Assembly (NCBI GenBank): GCA_028681335.1
Contig: JAQUIT010000016.1
Location: 1 to 64,000, forward strand
Reading direction: 5' to 3'
From: Desulfuromonadaceae bacterium
GTDB lineage: Bacteria; Desulfobacterota; Desulfuromonadia; Geobacterales; Pseudopelobacteraceae
DNA: 64,000 nucleotides
The notes beneath the pieces were generated by a model, which had not been told where the DNA came from, did not search any database, and saw only the letters and a program-made list of their open reading frames with translations. The position numbers and the translations under genes were made by a program. How positions within the stretch are numbered: position 1 is the stretch's first letter; each line of letters begins with the position of its first letter. Positions 40,923 through 49,642 of this stretch are shown piece by piece.

Positions 40923-40938
40923 AGCAAAATAAGTGCCA
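40923..40938 (-). promoter_or_regulatory. Sigma-54 (-24/-12) promoter of glnN
   Basis: On the minus strand TGGCAC (40938-40933), five bases, TTGCT (40927-40923): a full match to the conserved TGGCAC-N5-TTGCW core. It lies about 114 bases before the glnN start. Confidence 0.8.
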
Positions 40939-41002
40939 AAACTTTTGATGGGTTGGGTGGTATGTTTTAGCCTGCTAGGTGGGCTCAGGTCATTGATTGT
41001 CT

Positions 41003-41034
41003 CACCTTGACCCGCTGATAGGTAATGCAAGGTG
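41003..41034. repeat. Inverted repeat upstream of the glnN sigma-54 promoter
   Basis: CACCTTG (41003-41009) and CAAGGTG (41028-41034), 18 bases apart, lie 65-96 bases upstream of the -24 box of glnN. Spacing and symmetry would suit an enhancer-binding-protein site. No protein is identified. Confidence 0.35.
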
Positions 41035-41455
41035 GTTTATGCTAGTACCGGTGGTTGTTGCGTGGCTCAAGTCCTCCTTGCGTCTTTTTGTATCTAACCG
41101 CTTGCCGGGTTTAATCAGCTGGCGCTTTCTTGTGTTAAATCACACATTAGATTGCGGCTGTTGTAGTCTTTTGTCTTTAAAAAATGCCTGCTTTGCGTTT
41201 TGACCGCTATGTCCGGATGGATGGAGCCGATAGTACGGCGTTGTCTGTGCTTGCCGCGCTATTTACACCTACATTCATTTGTATGAGTAGCTCTTATTTG
41301 TGCCAAAAAAAATTGCAATCAATTGGTGATTGCAGGCTGAGTATAGGGGCGTATAAATCAGCCTGTTTATGCGTTTGGAAGGGGTGCCTTGCAATTGACT
41401 TTGCCGGTCCACTCTGCTAGAAGAGATAAGATTTATTCAGTTCAAAGGACTCCTC
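41035..41455. other. Intergenic region between glnN and the site-2 protease gene
   Basis: About 420 bases without a convincing gene: the plus-strand open frames here lack ribosome sites and recognisable products. It contains two inverted repeats that share two bases, at 41314-41334 (TGCAATCA/TGATTGCA) and 41333-41365 (CAGGCTGA/TCAGCCTG). A weak TTGACT box sits at 41395. No known structured RNA was recognised. Confidence 0.5.
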
Positions 41456-42136
41456 ATGGAAAGTTTCTTCCTAAAGCTTTCGGTCATGCTTGTACCAGGT
41501 ATGTTGGCTATTGTTTGCCACGAAGTTTCCCATGGCTACGTTGCCTGGCGTTTTGGCGATCCAACCGCACGAATGCTGGGGCGATTGACACTCAACCCAT
41601 TGAAACATATCGATATTTTTGGTACGCTTATGATATTTTTTATTGGCATCGGATGGGCCAAGCCGGTTCCGGTCGTGTCGGAAAATCTTCACAATCCAAA
41701 ACGGGATATGATCTGGGTGGCGGCTGCAGGGCCGGTTACTAATATTTTGCTGGCTACTGTCTCGGCGTTTTTGCTGCGCGGCCTTGTCGCTTTTGGTGGC
41801 CATGCAGCTTCTGGATCACCAGTCGCTATGCTTGTTGAGCCGCTGATTCTTATGCTGGCTTTTTCAGTCTATATTAACCTTCTTTTGGCAATCTTTAACA
41901 TGATCCCGGTGCCACCTCTGGATGGAGGTCGCGTATTGGCCGGATTGCTCCCTTACCGGCAGGCCGCTATTCTGTCTCGTATTGAACCGTACGGGATGAT
42001 TGTAATTATCGCGCTGGTATTTTTTACTAATATATTTTCGTACATTATATCCCCGGTATTGAGAATAGGTGTGCAGGTGCTGGCCGGTCCACAGAGCGGG
42101 CTTGTATTGAACGTCACCAGACTAATGATGCATTGA
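41456..42136 (+). CDS. Site-2 protease family (M50) membrane metalloprotease
   Basis: 226 aa after AAAGGA. Zinc-binding HEVSH at residues 22-26 within the first membrane helix, and the second-motif segment PVPPLDGGRVLAG near 155-167 with the third ligand Asp. About five membrane helices. This short, single-domain group (without PDZ) is widespread; substrates are unknown. It precedes an aminopeptidase gene by 25 bases. Confidence 0.9.
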   Translation: MESFFLKLSVMLVPGMLAIVCHEVSHGYVAWRFGDPTARMLGRLTLNPLKHIDIFGTLMIFFIGIGWAKPVPVVSENLHNPKRDMIWVAAAGPVTNILLATVSAFLLRGLVAFGGHAASGSPVAMLVEPLILMLAFSVYINLLLAIFNMIPVPPLDGGRVLAGLLPYRQAAILSRIEPYGMIVIIALVFFTNIFSYIISPVLRIGVQVLAGPQSGLVLNVTRLMMH

Positions 42137-42161
42137 TTCTCACTCTTTTTGAGGTTTGCCT

Positions 42162-43271
42162 ATGAACGATCCTAGAATCAGGCAGTTTGCAGAGATACTG
42201 GTTGATTACTCTACCAGAGTGAAAAAAGGCGATATTGTCCTGATTAATGCCGCCGGTCTGGAGGCCATGCCGCTGGTAAAGGAGCTGTATTCTCTCTGCC
42301 TCGCGCGCGGTGCGGCCTATGTTGAATACAGCTTTTCAGTTCCGGAAATTGATCGTAATTTTTATAATGGTGCCAATAAACAGCAACTCGCTTACTTCCC
42401 GCAGCATAAGCTGGATTTCTACAAAAAAGTCACGGTCTATATAGGAATTTCCGCCGGCAATAATTCCATGGTCATGGCTAATGCGCGTCAGGAGTCGATG
42501 GTTGCATATGCCAAGCTTACCAGGCCTCTGATCGATCAGCGCGTTAAGCATACCCGTTGGTGTGTCACCCGCTACCCGACCCACGCCTCAGCCCAGGAAG
42601 CTCGCATGAGCCTTGATGAATACGAGGACTACCTCTTCTCGGCCTGCTGCATTGACTGGAAAGCTGAGTCAAAGAAACAGGAAAAGCTTAAGAAGCTGAT
42701 CGACCGGAGCAAAAATGTGCACATTCTTGCTCCTGACACGGATCTTCGTTTCAGTATTGATGGTCTGCCCGGCATTAAGTGTGATGGTCGCCTCAATATG
42801 CCTGATGGTGAGGTTTTTACCGCTCCGGTCAAAAACTCTGTCCAGGGGCATATCTGCTATAACTGCCCGAGCATTTATCAGGGGAAGGAATATAACGGCG
42901 TCAGGTTCGAGTTTGTTGACGGCAGGATTGTCAAAGCAACCGCCGAAGGGGGGATGAACAAGGCCCTCAACAAAGTTCTGGATGCTGATGATGGTGCCCG
43001 CTACATCGGTGAATTTGCGATCGGCGTAAATCCGGGGATTCGCCGGCCGATGCGTAATATCCTTTTTGATGAAAAAATCTTCGGCTCAATCCACTTTACC
43101 CCCGGTCAGGCGTATGATGAGTGCGATAATGGTAACCGCTCCTCCGTTCACTGGGATCTGGTAAGGATCCTGAACGATGGTGAAATATTGTTCGACGGTG
43201 TTCCTATCCAGAAAAACGGTCGTTTTGTTCATAAGGAACTGCTAGAGCTCAATCCTGCCGGACCTCAATAA
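42162..43271 (+). CDS. M29-type (thermophilic metalloprotease family) aminopeptidase
   Basis: 369 aa from the ATG at 42162, six bases after GAGGT. M29 features: RIRQFAEILVDYSTRVKKGD at the start, a central GLPGIKCDGRLNMPDGEVFT segment (cited in part) with acidic ligand, EFAIGVNPGI, and HWDLVRIL near the C-terminus with ligand residues. It would be a cytoplasmic two-metal aminopeptidase. It may be cotranscribed with the site-2 protease gene. Confidence 0.88.
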   Translation: MNDPRIRQFAEILVDYSTRVKKGDIVLINAAGLEAMPLVKELYSLCLARGAAYVEYSFSVPEIDRNFYNGANKQQLAYFPQHKLDFYKKVTVYIGISAGNNSMVMANARQESMVAYAKLTRPLIDQRVKHTRWCVTRYPTHASAQEARMSLDEYEDYLFSACCIDWKAESKKQEKLKKLIDRSKNVHILAPDTDLRFSIDGLPGIKCDGRLNMPDGEVFTAPVKNSVQGHICYNCPSIYQGKEYNGVRFEFVDGRIVKATAEGGMNKALNKVLDADDGARYIGEFAIGVNPGIRRPMRNILFDEKIFGSIHFTPGQAYDECDNGNRSSVHWDLVRILNDGEILFDGVPIQKNGRFVHKELLELNPAGPQ

Positions 43272-43354
43272 CTTATTGGATGCGTTCGTTAAATAAATTT
43301 TGCCAGGAATTCATAGAAATAATTCATAACTGACCAAGAAAGAGTATTAACCCT

Positions 43355-43852
43355 ATGTTGCAGAGTCCTGAAATAGAATTTGAACATGATGATTTTGAAT
43401 TTGAAACAATCGATGAAGAGCTTCTGGTTGACGGGCGTTGTCAACAGATTCTGAAGCAATTCTATCTATTCCTCCAGCAACAGGGAATGGTTGCTGAAAA
43501 GGCTTCTGAACTGGCCTTTAGCGCCGATCTCTATCTGCGTGACTACCTGATTGACTTTGGTCGGCAGAATATTGTACGCCCGGACCCCGGAATTATTACC
43601 AAGTTTGCCGGTTCCTGGTTTATCACCCATACGCTTGATCCGGATTTTACCACTTTGGAGCGCCATCTGACTGCAATATCCGAGTTGTACGGATACATGC
43701 ACCGTCAGCATCTTATTTCTGCAGACGAGCTCTCTTTTCTTTTGAAAGAGGCGGGGCAGGCCGAGTTTTACCGTCAGCGGATTGACTCTTTTCTGAATCT
43801 TACCGGTGCCGGTTTTGCCGCCTGGGATGCCGAGTGCCCGGCCGTCTTGTAA
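43355..43852 (+). CDS. Hypothetical protein, 165 aa
   Basis: 165 aa, acidic N-terminus (EFEHDDFEFETIDEELL) followed by predicted helices (RCQQILKQFYLFLQQQ, SELAFSADLYLRDYLI, LERHLTAISELYGYM). No signal peptide, membrane span or known motif. A protein of unknown function, probably soluble. It lies 22 bases before the Cys-tail gene on the same strand; the pair may be an operon. Confidence 0.65.
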   Translation: MLQSPEIEFEHDDFEFETIDEELLVDGRCQQILKQFYLFLQQQGMVAEKASELAFSADLYLRDYLIDFGRQNIVRPDPGIITKFAGSWFITHTLDPDFTTLERHLTAISELYGYMHRQHLISADELSFLLKEAGQAEFYRQRIDSFLNLTGAGFAAWDAECPAVL

Positions 43853-43874
43853 CGGTTGATACGGAGTGATAGAA

Positions 43875-44276
43875 ATGACGTGTAAGAGCACGAAGCAGAT
43901 GGTCATCACAATCTATGCCCGGAAGTATCTCAGAAAAGACTGGTCTTTTGATTTTGACGGACAACCTTTTCATGATTTTCTGGCCGGCGTGATAACGGAT
44001 ATGGGACGGTTAGGGGTGGATCTGACCGTAGTGCGCAATCAGGATTCGATGATTACAATCAACAGTTATGCCGACCTGTTGAATGTTGTGAAAATCTCTT
44101 CCCCTCAGGATGGGCACAGCAATCAGTGTGTGGGGCATATTATAGGGAAAAGCCGGGGACTCGATATACTGGAAGACATAAATATCGCTATCAGGCGCGT
44201 GGCATTTGCACCGGAAACGGTAGCGCCATCCAGTGAGTTCAGGAAGGTCTGTCATAATTGCGGTTGCGGGTGCTAA
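43875..44276 (+). CDS. Hypothetical protein with Cys-rich C-terminal tail, 133 aa
   Basis: 133 aa from the ATG at 43875, eight bases after CGGAG. The core is mixed alpha/beta (QMVITIYARKYL, FHDFLAGVITDMGRLGVDLTV). The last nine residues are VCHNCGCGC: four cysteines and a histidine at the very end, as in metal-site or redox tails. The function is not recognised. It follows the 165-aa unknown gene. Confidence 0.65.
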   Translation: MTCKSTKQMVITIYARKYLRKDWSFDFDGQPFHDFLAGVITDMGRLGVDLTVVRNQDSMITINSYADLLNVVKISSPQDGHSNQCVGHIIGKSRGLDILEDINIAIRRVAFAPETVAPSSEFRKVCHNCGCGC

Positions 44277-44362
44277 GCTAAATGCTCTGTGACACTATTT
44301 AGGATCACTTGTGTAGCTCTGGTTATTGTTATTTGCATAATTTAGTATCAAGGAGACCTGTT

Positions 44363-45208
44363 ATGTCATCAGCATCTATTCCTGAAACAGTAAGAAGACT
44401 ACTTGCTTCGCAACCGATTGAACTGCCGATATTCCACCCGGTAGCATTGAAGCTTCAGAGAATGCTTTCAGATTACGATTTTACCGTTGATGAGGTGTCT
44501 CAGGTAGCAAATGAGGATATGTCTCTGGCCAGCCAGATGCTTAAAATAGCCAACTCTCCTATGTATATGGGGCGCTCCAAAGTCGCTACAATTAAAGAAG
44601 CTGTCATCCGGCTCGGAGCACAGCAGGTCATCAATCTTGTGATTGCGGCTTCCCAGGCGTCTGCCCATTCCTCGAGCAATCCGGCGCTTGATAGCTATAT
44701 GAAAGAGTTGTGGCTGCACAGTCACAGCAGTGCCCTTGGAGCCCGTTGGCTGGCCCACTCCTGCGGTATGCGCGGGGTTGCCGATGAAACCTATCTGGCG
44801 GCATTGCTGCATGATGTTGGCAAGCTCTATCTGCTGAAATCAATTGAGAAACTGGTCGCAGCCGGGGTTATTAATTCGCTGTTTGATGATGAGCTTATTC
44901 TGGAAATATTTGAAGTGATGCATGCAGAGCAGGGATATCGCATGATGCAGCATTGGAATTTTCCGGCGATGTACTGTGATGTGATCCGTGACCATAACTC
45001 TGAAGAATGGGACACCGTCAACAAGATGCTGGCAATTGTACGGTTTGTAAATATGACCTGTCACAGGCTCGGAATTGGCCTGAAGCATGAACCGGACCTT
45101 GTCTTGATAAACACGGTGGAAGCAGAGATTCTTGATATCACCGATACTCAGATTATTGAGCTTGAGATGATGCTGGAAGAATCACGTGAAGCAGCGCTGG
45201 AGGTCTGA
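44363..45208 (+). CDS. HDOD-domain signalling protein
   Basis: 281 aa from the ATG at 44363 after AGGAGA. HDOD pattern: VANEDMSLASQMLKIANS, TIKEAVIRLGAQQVINLVIA, then an HD-like LAALLHDVGKLYLL and a downstream HAEQGYRMMQHWNFP. HDOD proteins are degenerate HD-domain regulators in signalling; partners are not visible. A 9-bp inverted repeat (GCAGCGCTG / CAGCGCTGC) spans its stop codon. Confidence 0.88.
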   Translation: MSSASIPETVRRLLASQPIELPIFHPVALKLQRMLSDYDFTVDEVSQVANEDMSLASQMLKIANSPMYMGRSKVATIKEAVIRLGAQQVINLVIAASQASAHSSSNPALDSYMKELWLHSHSSALGARWLAHSCGMRGVADETYLAALLHDVGKLYLLKSIEKLVAAGVINSLFDDELILEIFEVMHAEQGYRMMQHWNFPAMYCDVIRDHNSEEWDTVNKMLAIVRFVNMTCHRLGIGLKHEPDLVLINTVEAEILDITDTQIIELEMMLEESREAALEV

Positions 45209-45265
45209 CGCGAGCTTTAATGAGACGTCTGCCTTCAGCGCTGCAATGTAAGCATGGGGTGAAAG

Positions 45266-45448
45266 CTACTCTATGGGAGCCGGTTCACACAGGTTCTCAG
45301 CGCAGTTAGCCTCTCCGCCGCAGGTGAAACAATAGAATTTCGGGTCACTGCTTATCTTGGCAATTTCATCGTGCAGCCCGTTACTTCTCAACATACAGAG
45401 ATGACCATGATGGTCGGCGCCGCAGCGGCATGTACTCTTGACGGTCAT
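45266..45448 (-). CDS. Small Cys-rich protein, 60 aa
   Basis: 60 aa. The ATG follows GGAGGAG, an excellent ribosome site. CRCG and CMLR near the N-terminus and FYCFTCGGEANCAENLC near the C-terminus give seven cysteines plus His, like a zinc-ribbon. Nothing recognised; it is probably a metal-binding protein. It converges on the HDOD gene and has about 190 bases upstream before rfbB. Confidence 0.7.
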   Translation of the reverse strand: MTVKSTCRCGADHHGHLCMLRSNGLHDEIAKISSDPKFYCFTCGGEANCAENLCEPAPIE

Positions 45449-45639
45449 TGATGTTCTCCTCCGAAAAAATATTTCAGACAGCTTAAAGAGACTTTTACAT
45501 TAGCAGAACAGCTTATAAAAGAAAATAGTTTGAATATGGCCCAATTCGTAGAAAGCAGAAAAAGGCACGTGCTGCAACAAAATTATCAGCTTAAAAATGC
45601 TAAATATAGTGCCTCGCTTTCAAAAAGGAAACATACACT

Positions 45640-46713
45640 GTGATATTTACACCATTGTCTCTTCTTGTTACCGGTGGGGCCGGTTTTATCGGTTCCAATT
45701 TCATTCATTCTTTCGTGGCAAACAACCCGGAATGCAAGGTTACCAATCTTGACTGCCTTACCTATGCCGGCAACCTCAAAAATCTGACCGCGCTCGAAGG
45801 GAATCATAATTACCGCTTTGTCAAAGGGGACATCGGTGATGCCCCTCTGGTGGCAAGCCTTCTCGCCGACCAGATGATTGATGCGATTGTACATTTTGCC
45901 GCCGAGTCCCATGTAGATCGCTCAATTACCGGGCCGGAAATATTTGTCCGGACGAATGTACTTGGTACCCAGGTTTTGCTGGAGGAGTGCCGCAAACACT
46001 GGCAGTCCGGAGTTGTCGCCGATTTCAGATATCTGCAGATTTCGACAGATGAAGTCTATGGCAGTCTGGGCAATAGCGGCTACTTTACCGAAGAAACACC
46101 GCTGGCCGCCAATTCACCCTATTCGGCCAGCAAGGCCGGGGCTGACCTGTTGGTGCGTGCGTATCATGAAACGTTCGGCATGCCGACTCTGAACACCCGT
46201 TGCTCCAACAATTACGGCCCCTACCACTTTCCCGAGAAGCTGATCCCGCTCCTGATCCACAATATCATCAATAAGAAGCCGCTGCCGGTCTACGGTGATG
46301 GCTTGAATATCCGTGACTGGTTGCATGTCCGTGATCACGCCGTGGCGGTAGAGGCCGTTTTGAAAAAGGCGGCACCCGGCTCGGTCTATAACATCGGCGG
46401 TAACAATGAGTGGAAAAACATCGACATCGTCAATCTGGTCTGCGACCTGCTTGATGGACGCCTCGGTCGTGCCAGCGGAGAAAACCGTGCGTTGATCTCC
46501 TTTGTCAAGGACCGTCCCGGCCACGATCGCCGTTATGCCATTGATGCCTCGCGCCTCAAAGCCGATCTCGGCTGGAGCCCGGCATATACATTTGAGCAGG
46601 GGATTGCCGAAACGATCGACTGGTATCTTGCCCATCAGGAATGGGTGGCTGAAGTTACTTCCGGTGCGTATCGCGAATATTGTCAGAGCCAGTACGGCGG
46701 AGGTGCATCTTGA
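45640..46713 (+). CDS. rfbB: dTDP-glucose 4,6-dehydratase
   Basis: 357 aa, start GTG at 45640 after AAGGA. Extended SDR with VTGGAGFIGSNF, HFAAESHVDRSI, catalytic STDEVYGSLG and YSASKAGAD, and NNYGPYHFPEKLIP, all RmlB hallmarks. It makes dTDP-4-keto-6-deoxyglucose. rfbD follows by overlapping frames; rfbA and rfbC are not in the window. Confidence 0.96.
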   Translation: MIFTPLSLLVTGGAGFIGSNFIHSFVANNPECKVTNLDCLTYAGNLKNLTALEGNHNYRFVKGDIGDAPLVASLLADQMIDAIVHFAAESHVDRSITGPEIFVRTNVLGTQVLLEECRKHWQSGVVADFRYLQISTDEVYGSLGNSGYFTEETPLAANSPYSASKAGADLLVRAYHETFGMPTLNTRCSNNYGPYHFPEKLIPLLIHNIINKKPLPVYGDGLNIRDWLHVRDHAVAVEAVLKKAAPGSVYNIGGNNEWKNIDIVNLVCDLLDGRLGRASGENRALISFVKDRPGHDRRYAIDASRLKADLGWSPAYTFEQGIAETIDWYLAHQEWVAEVTSGAYREYCQSQYGGGAS

Positions 46714-47549
46714 TTCTCGTAGTTGGGGCAAATGGCATGTTGGGGCGCGATCTGGTCGCACTCCTGGGCGACAGGGGACACGGTATTGATATTGCTGATA
46801 TCGATATTACTGCGCCAGAATCGGTACTGACAGTTATCGCTGCACTTAAACCTGATGTGGTGATCAACTGTGCCGCCTATACCGATGTGGATGGTTGTGA
46901 GGGGAACACTGAAACGGCAATGGCGGTTAACGGTGAAGGCGTGGCGTATCTGGCGATGGCCTGTCGGGATCTCGGCGCCCTGCTGGTACAGGTCAGTACC
47001 GACTACGTTTTTGATGGCGGCAAGGGCGCTCCGTATGTTGAGGATGATGCCCCGCACCCCGTCAGTGTCTACGGTGAATCAAAGCTGGCAGGCGAAATGA
47101 ACGCGGCCTTCTGCCCGGAGCATCTGATCGTACGGACACAGTGGCTCTATGGTCTGCATGGAAAGAATTTTGTTGAAACAATGCTGCGTTTGGGAGCTGA
47201 AAAGGATGAGCTGGCCGTTGTTGACGATCAGATCGGTTCGCCTACCTGGACCGTGGATCTGGCAAAAGCGATTATTGCGCTGATTGATGGCGGCTGCAGG
47301 GGAATGTATCATGCGGCTAACTCCGAGTACTGTTCATGGAACGCATTTGCCAAAGCAATCTTTGAAGAGAGCGGGTTGAATGTAACAGTCACACCGATGA
47401 CGACTACGGAGTTGGATCGCCCGGCAAGACGGCCGCTCTATTCGACTCTGGCATGCAGTAAGCTGGCCGGTGACACCGGGTTTCAGCCGCAGCCATGGCG
47501 GGATGCACTGCGGAAATATCTGCAGCTGCGCACCTCTCATTCACTCTAA
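46710..47549 (+). CDS. rfbD: dTDP-4-dehydrorhamnose reductase
   Basis: 279 aa from a TTG at 46710, seven bases after GGAGG, giving MILVVGANGMLGRD; TTGA overlaps the rfbB stop. The SDR fold has VINCAAYTDVDGCE, STDYVFDGGKGAPY and YGESKLAGE. It reduces dTDP-4-keto-L-rhamnose to dTDP-L-rhamnose. The TTG start is inferred from the family N-terminus. Confidence 0.93.
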   Translation: MILVVGANGMLGRDLVALLGDRGHGIDIADIDITAPESVLTVIAALKPDVVINCAAYTDVDGCEGNTETAMAVNGEGVAYLAMACRDLGALLVQVSTDYVFDGGKGAPYVEDDAPHPVSVYGESKLAGEMNAAFCPEHLIVRTQWLYGLHGKNFVETMLRLGAEKDELAVVDDQIGSPTWTVDLAKAIIALIDGGCRGMYHAANSEYCSWNAFAKAIFEESGLNVTVTPMTTTELDRPARRPLYSTLACSKLAGDTGFQPQPWRDALRKYLQLRTSHSL

Positions 47550-47560
47550 GGGGATCAATA

Positions 47561-47920
47561 ATGGAACGTGGTGAACGCCCGTGGGGCACCTATACGGTTC
47601 TCGATGAGAATACGAGTTACAAAATAAAGCGGATTGAAGTATTGCCCGGCCAGCGTTTGTCGCTGCAGATGCATCATCATCGCAGTGAACACTGGATCGT
47701 CGTGTCCGGCACAGCTCTTGTCACCTGCGGAGAAGTGCAGCAGGTTGTTAACGTCAATGAGTCGACTTTTATTCCGATCGGCAAGAATCATCGCCTTGAA
47801 AACCCAGGCAAGATTCCACTTGTTATTATTGAAGTACAGAGTGGAGAGTATCTGGGCGAAGACGATATCGTCCGCTTTAATGATGACTATGATCGTTGCG
47901 AAAATTTAAATGTTGAATAG
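47561..47920 (+). CDS. Cupin protein, mannose-6-phosphate isomerase type II-like
   Basis: 119 aa from the ATG at 47561 after AAGGGG. It matches the C-terminal cupin of bifunctional ManC/AlgA: RPWGTYTVLDE, LPGQRLSLQMHHHRSEHWIVVSG (cited in part) and the PIGKNHRLENPG metal motif. It probably isomerises fructose-6-P to mannose-6-P. Here it is a separate gene, two genes away from the guanylyltransferase it is fused to elsewhere. Confidence 0.88.
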   Translation: MERGERPWGTYTVLDENTSYKIKRIEVLPGQRLSLQMHHHRSEHWIVVSGTALVTCGEVQQVVNVNESTFIPIGKNHRLENPGKIPLVIIEVQSGEYLGEDDIVRFNDDYDRCENLNVE

Positions 47921-48443
47921 TTTAAGCTCCTTCAAACGTTCGCTGCTGTTCCTTTGTGCAGCATGTGTTCTCTCTCTCTCTGCGGGGTGTGCCGCCTCTT
48001 CTACAACAATTATTGAAGAAGAGGTTGTTACCAATCCCAAACCGATGTACAGCTACACGTCACTGATTATTCGGGACCTGGAACTTAAACGGGAATTGTA
48101 TTCCGATTCCAAAGCTCCTGAAATGACCCAACGCGAACTCAGCTATGCGAAGCTTCCGGGGGAGTTGTCAGCACATATCGAGCGTTACGTCAAGTCTCGC
48201 CGTACCTATAAAAATATCTCCCGTGATGGGACACCTGATGCCTCAACGCTGTTGCTCACCGGTGAATTCAAGCGCCTTGGTCGCTTTAAAATATCTACTG
48301 CCATCAGCTTGCGTGATGGCGTCAGCGGACAAGAGGTGGCCTATTTCCGGCAGACACTGTGGGATGTTCTGGATGCGACCGAGTCGCTCAGTCTGCTTGG
48401 ACGTGACGTAGCAGACTTTATTGACCGGATTCAGTATAAATAA
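47910..48443 (+). CDS. Putative outer-membrane or periplasmic lipoprotein, 177 aa
   Basis: 177 aa. Signal peptide with lipobox LSAG-C27, followed by AASST. The mature part is mixed alpha/beta (YVKSRRTYKNISRD, STLLLTGEFKRLGRFKIS, ISLRDGVSGQEVAYF). Its start overlaps the cupin stop by 11 bases. Placement in a nucleotide-sugar operon suggests an envelope-polysaccharide role. Function unknown. Confidence 0.78.
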   Translation: MLNSLSSFKRSLLFLCAACVLSLSAGCAASSTTIIEEEVVTNPKPMYSYTSLIIRDLELKRELYSDSKAPEMTQRELSYAKLPGELSAHIERYVKSRRTYKNISRDGTPDASTLLLTGEFKRLGRFKISTAISLRDGVSGQEVAYFRQTLWDVLDATESLSLLGRDVADFIDRIQYK

Positions 48444-48457
48444 CTTTTGGAGCAGCT

Positions 48458-49558
48458 ATGTATATTGTTATTTTGGCCGGCGGGTCAGGGACCCGATTCT
48501 GGCCTCTTTCAAGGGCTGCCCGTCCTAAACAGCTTATTTCGATTACCGGTGACCGGAGCATGCTGCAGAGAACGGTCGAGCGTGTACTGCCGCTTAAGCC
48601 GCAACGAATCCTGATTATTACCAACCATCTGCAGGCAGACGAGACCGGACGGCAGATGGTTGGTTTTGATTCGGTGCCGATTGAGGTAATAGCTGAACCT
48701 GCTGCGCGCAATACCGCCCCGGCTATCGGCCTCGCCGCCGCGCGCATTGCCGCCCTCGATCCATCCGGAATAATGGTTGTTCTTCCCGCAGATCATTTCA
48801 TAAAGAACGAAAAGAAGCTGCGCGATACGCTGGTTTTTGCGGGGCAGGCTGCACAAAATCGTTTTCTGGTGACGCTTGGCATTTTACCGTCACGCCCTGA
48901 AACCGGCTATGGTTACATTGAAGCGGCGCTGGATGCACATTATGACGGGAATGCCCAGGCGTGCGAGCAAGGCCCGTTCCCGGTTGAGCGTTTTGTTGAA
49001 AAACCGCCGTTGACTGAGGCTGTGCGTTATCTTGAGGAAGGGAATTTTTTCTGGAACAGCGGCATGTTTATCTGGCGAGCTGATACGATACTTGAGGAAA
49101 TGGCGATGTTCATGCCGGCACTGCACGGAAAACTGCAGCAGCTGATGTCAACTGCTGCCGGATGGGAGCAGGCAATTCCGCGGGAACAGATTGCGGCTCT
49201 CTACCAGGATATCGAGAACGTTTCTATTGATTACGGTGTTATGGAGAAATCTTCACGGGTTCAGATGGTTCCGGTAGAGATGGGGTGGAGTGATGTCGGG
49301 AGCTGGAGTGCCCTGCCGGAGGTTGTTGAGCCTGACCGTGACGGGACTGTCTGTATCAACGCGGCCGGGCATGTTGCCGTTGATTCAACCGGTTGCCTGA
49401 TTTATGCTGACGGGAGAATGGTTGCGACCGTTGGTGTCCATAACGTGGTAATTGTTTCTACTCCCGATGCCATTTTAGTCTGTGACCGTGAGCGTTGCCA
49501 GGATGTGAAAAAAGTTGTTGAACAGTTGGGGGCAGGTGGGATGACGTCTTATCTGTAG
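48458..49558 (+). CDS. manC: Mannose-1-phosphate guanylyltransferase
   Basis: 366 aa after GGAG. Nucleotidyltransferase signature GGSGTRFWPLSRAARPKQ near residues 8-25, FVEKP, and NSGMFIWRAD. It lacks the C-terminal cupin found in bifunctional forms; that cupin is encoded at 47561. It forms GDP-mannose. Last gene of the cluster. Confidence 0.93.
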   Translation: MYIVILAGGSGTRFWPLSRAARPKQLISITGDRSMLQRTVERVLPLKPQRILIITNHLQADETGRQMVGFDSVPIEVIAEPAARNTAPAIGLAAARIAALDPSGIMVVLPADHFIKNEKKLRDTLVFAGQAAQNRFLVTLGILPSRPETGYGYIEAALDAHYDGNAQACEQGPFPVERFVEKPPLTEAVRYLEEGNFFWNSGMFIWRADTILEEMAMFMPALHGKLQQLMSTAAGWEQAIPREQIAALYQDIENVSIDYGVMEKSSRVQMVPVEMGWSDVGSWSALPEVVEPDRDGTVCINAAGHVAVDSTGCLIYADGRMVATVGVHNVVIVSTPDAILVCDRERCQDVKKVVEQLGAGGMTSYL

Positions 49559-49642
49559 TACTGTAGCACCGGGCCGTTAATTTTTTTTGTGCCCATTGTC
49601 AACCATGTGTTGTGAAAAGGTTAACCATCGGGAAGGTCAGTT

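Noticed and set aside
40997-41420. Two overlapping plus-strand frames (68 and 78 codons) in the gap after glnN
   Set aside because: No ribosome sites, no recognised product, and the sequence is rich in inverted repeats.
45191-45244. 9-bp inverted repeat across the HDOD stop codon
   Set aside because: No T-tract and a 36-base loop; too weak to call a terminator.
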